NCBI GenBank assembly: GCA_029261255.1
Contig: JAJDBQ010000104.1
Coordinates: forward strand, 1-64,000
Origin: Nitrospirales bacterium
GTDB taxonomy: Bacteria > Nitrospirota > Nitrospiria > Nitrospirales > UBA8639
Length of the DNA stretch: 64,000 nucleotides
Direction of reading: 5' to 3'
Below are positions 62,366-64,000 of this stretch, piece after piece. The position numbers and the translations under genes are program-made. The stretch's first letter is position 1, and each line of letters starts with the position of its first letter. Below the pieces are notes generated by a model that was not told where the DNA came from, ran no database searches, and was given only the letters and a program-made list of their open reading frames with translations.

Positions 62366-64000
62366 ATGTGTGGAATTGCTGGGTGGCTTGGTGTCCTAGA
62401 CCACAGGGCAGGTTTTGGTGAGCGCATGGCTAAAGCGTTGCACCACCGCGGACCGGACGCCTCTGGAGTTCGTTCGTGGCCGGAAGCTACTCTTGTTCAT
62501 ACACGTCTGAGTATCATTGATGTGTCGTCCAGGGGCGCGCAGCCTATTGCCAATGAAGACGGAACGGTTTGGGCAATCGTTAATGGGGAGATCTATAATC
62601 ATCAAGAAATTCGACGGTCTTTGAAGGCATCTGGGCATCGTTTTAAGGGATATTCAGACAGTGAAGTTCTCCCACATCTCTATGAAGAAAAAGGGATGTC
62701 GTTTGTGAATGAGTTGCGCGGTATGTTTGCGCTTGCGATTTATGATACTCGAAAACAGCTTCTGATCTTAGCGCGGGATCGTTTCGGTATAAAGCCGTTA
62801 TTTTACGCACCTGGCGATCAGTTTTTTGGGTTCGCGAGTGAAATTCTCGCACTGCGTCAATTGCCTGACATTGATGAACGGCCAGATGCGCAGGCGATAT
62901 CTGATTATGCTGCTCTTTGTTTTATCCCTGCTCCGCAGACCTTCTTTGTCGGTATTCGCGCCCTGCTGCCAGGTGAACTTATGCTGGCACAGATGAAGGG
63001 TGACCTCGTATCCGTGGAAACACGGACCTATCATCATTGGGATATGGTTCCTGATTTTAGGATGACGATTTCACAGGCGACAGAGAAGGCAGATATGTTG
63101 ATTCGAGATGCAGTAAAACAACAAGTCGAAAGTGACGTTCCACTTGGTGCACTCCTAAGTGGAGGAATTGATTCTTCCCTTATTTGTGCTGCGGCTCAGG
63201 ATGCGACTAAAAACACGCTTGAGACGTTTAATGTCCGATTTTCTGAAAGGGAGTTCGATGAAACCTGGGCTGCAGTGGCAGTGAGCGAACACATTGGAAG
63301 CCGTCATCAGATACTCGACATGGAACAGACTCGAGGTACTTGGGACTATTTAACGGGCTTACTCATGCATTGTGGTCAACCTTTCGCTGATACGTCCCTC
63401 TTTGCTGTCAACGCGGTCTCACAGCTGATGAGGCAGCATGTGACAGTGGCTCTGTCAGGGGATGGAGGTGACGAAGGTTTTGGAGGCTATTCTCTTTATT
63501 GGCAAGTTGAAGAAATTGCTCGCTTGCAACAATTGCCCTCAATTGCCTGGCGAGCCGCTTCTGTGGTCCTACCCCAGTTAGCGAAATGGGGATTAGTGGG
63601 TAGTTCCATTCCGCAACGCGTAAGAGATCTTCAGGGAGTCGATGAGACAGGCCTCATTCAAAATATGTTTTGCTGGATTCGTGAGGAAGAACACACGAAG
63701 CTCCTAAAGGATCATAATACCCAATCAGTTCGTAGATGGTTCGAACCTCAGTGGGGTAATGAGTTTCCCAGTGACATTTCTCGATTAGATCGTTTATCCG
63801 CACATGTTTCAGAGGTGAATGCACGATTGATTTTGCCTAATGACTTTCTTTTTAAAGTGGACATTGCCAGTATGAGGGAAGGCCTAGAAGTTCGTGTGCC
63901 CATGTTAAATGAGGACTTGTTTGCATTTGGGCTCTCTCTTCCTCACCGTCTAAAGGTGAAGGGGCGTATGACCAAAAGAGTGTTACGTGCGATCGCTTCT
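62366..64000 (+). CDS. asnB: Second asparagine synthase-like amidotransferase (cut by window edge)
   Basis: Second AsnB-type enzyme; 545 residues are visible and the gene runs off the window. MCGIAGWLGVLDHRAGFGER gives Cys2, followed by HHRGPDASGVR, RLSIIDVSS and GEIYNHQEI in the glutaminase domain. The synthetase PP-loop is LLSGGIDSSLI near residue 263, with SGDGGDEGFGGYS later. It shares only the domain plan with the other copy 7 kb upstream, so the two are not a recent duplication. AAAGAGG precedes the ATG. The carboxylate acceptor may be a uronic acid residue. Confidence 0.92.
   Translation, partial: MCGIAGWLGVLDHRAGFGERMAKALHHRGPDASGVRSWPEATLVHTRLSIIDVSSRGAQPIANEDGTVWAIVNGEIYNHQEIRRSLKASGHRFKGYSDSEVLPHLYEEKGMSFVNELRGMFALAIYDTRKQLLILARDRFGIKPLFYAPGDQFFGFASEILALRQLPDIDERPDAQAISDYAALCFIPAPQTFFVGIRALLPGELMLAQMKGDLVSVETRTYHHWDMVPDFRMTISQATEKADMLIRDAVKQQVESDVPLGALLSGGIDSSLICAAAQDATKNTLETFNVRFSEREFDETWAAVAVSEHIGSRHQILDMEQTRGTWDYLTGLLMHCGQPFADTSLFAVNAVSQLMRQHVTVALSGDGGDEGFGGYSLYWQVEEIARLQQLPSIAWRAASVVLPQLAKWGLVGSSIPQRVRDLQGVDETGLIQNMFCWIREEEHTKLLKDHNTQSVRRWFEPQWGNEFPSDISRLDRLSAHVSEVNARLILPNDFLFKVDIASMREGLEVRVPMLNEDLFAFGLSLPHRLKVKGRMTKRVLRAIAS

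Noticed and set aside
1-64000. tRNA and rRNA genes
   Set aside because: No T-loop/acceptor arrangement or rRNA signature was recognised on either strand by reading; a tRNA scan would settle it.

Overview
The window looks like chromosomal DNA of a free-living Gram-negative-type bacterium. The most likely source is a Nitrospira-like member of the Nitrospirota, perhaps a moderate-GC marine lineage. This is an inference. It rests on an intergenic repeat family (copies that start GTCTGTTGAAAAA and carry CTTGCTGGACGAAC) of a kind I associate with Nitrospira chromosomes, and on the overall gene mix. No rRNA, tRNA, CRISPR array, intact insertion sequence or core nitrification gene is visible, so taxonomy cannot be settled from this sequence alone.

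Region 1 (1-13.5 kb): the edge of a VapBC toxin-antitoxin operon; a large Lhr-type helicase coupled to a VanZ-like membrane protein; then two translationally coupled giant secreted proteins. One is a seven-bladed TolB-like propeller with three discoidin modules. The other is a radical-copper (galactose/glyoxal) oxidase with four discoidin modules.

Region 2 (13.5-31 kb): housekeeping and stress genes separated by copies of the repeat family. They include a membrane MutS-like ATPase, PrmA, a TPR lipoprotein-like protein, the Mug glycosylase and a trypsin-like PDZ protease. An ECF sigma / anti-sigma / subtilase operon lies near an RTX-like and an STN-domain secreted protein. Next come a geranylgeranyl-reductase-like flavoprotein, an Uup ABC-F ATPase, a YchJ-like protein and a YaiI-like protein.

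Region 3 (31-40 kb): a frameshifted DUF2971 gene, two decayed copies of the 3' end of the neighbouring MFS gene, a 28-residue lysine-rich small protein and a DUF4160/DUF2442 pair. These are followed by the MFS transporter, a histone-H1-like protein with an acidic tail, a 1-Cys peroxiredoxin, a pentapeptide-repeat membrane protein and the scpA-scpB condensin genes.

Region 4 (40-64 kb): a long surface-polysaccharide island. It starts with a MoaD/ThiS-like protein and an outer-membrane beta-barrel. It continues with six glycosyltransferases, two methyltransferases, three SGNH-type proteins, one MBOAT O-acyltransferase, one O-antigen-ligase/polymerase-like protein and two AsnB-type amidotransferases, the last cut by the window edge. 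By eye, the part from about 42.5 to 52.6 kb is more AT-rich than the rest. It contains two 109-bp copies of a hairpin-rich REP/MITE-like element and an IS3-family transposase remnant, which suggests gene gain by transfer. The genes together suggest assembly of an acylated and possibly amidated exopolysaccharide or O-antigen. I see no exosortase, flippase or ABC exporter inside the window.
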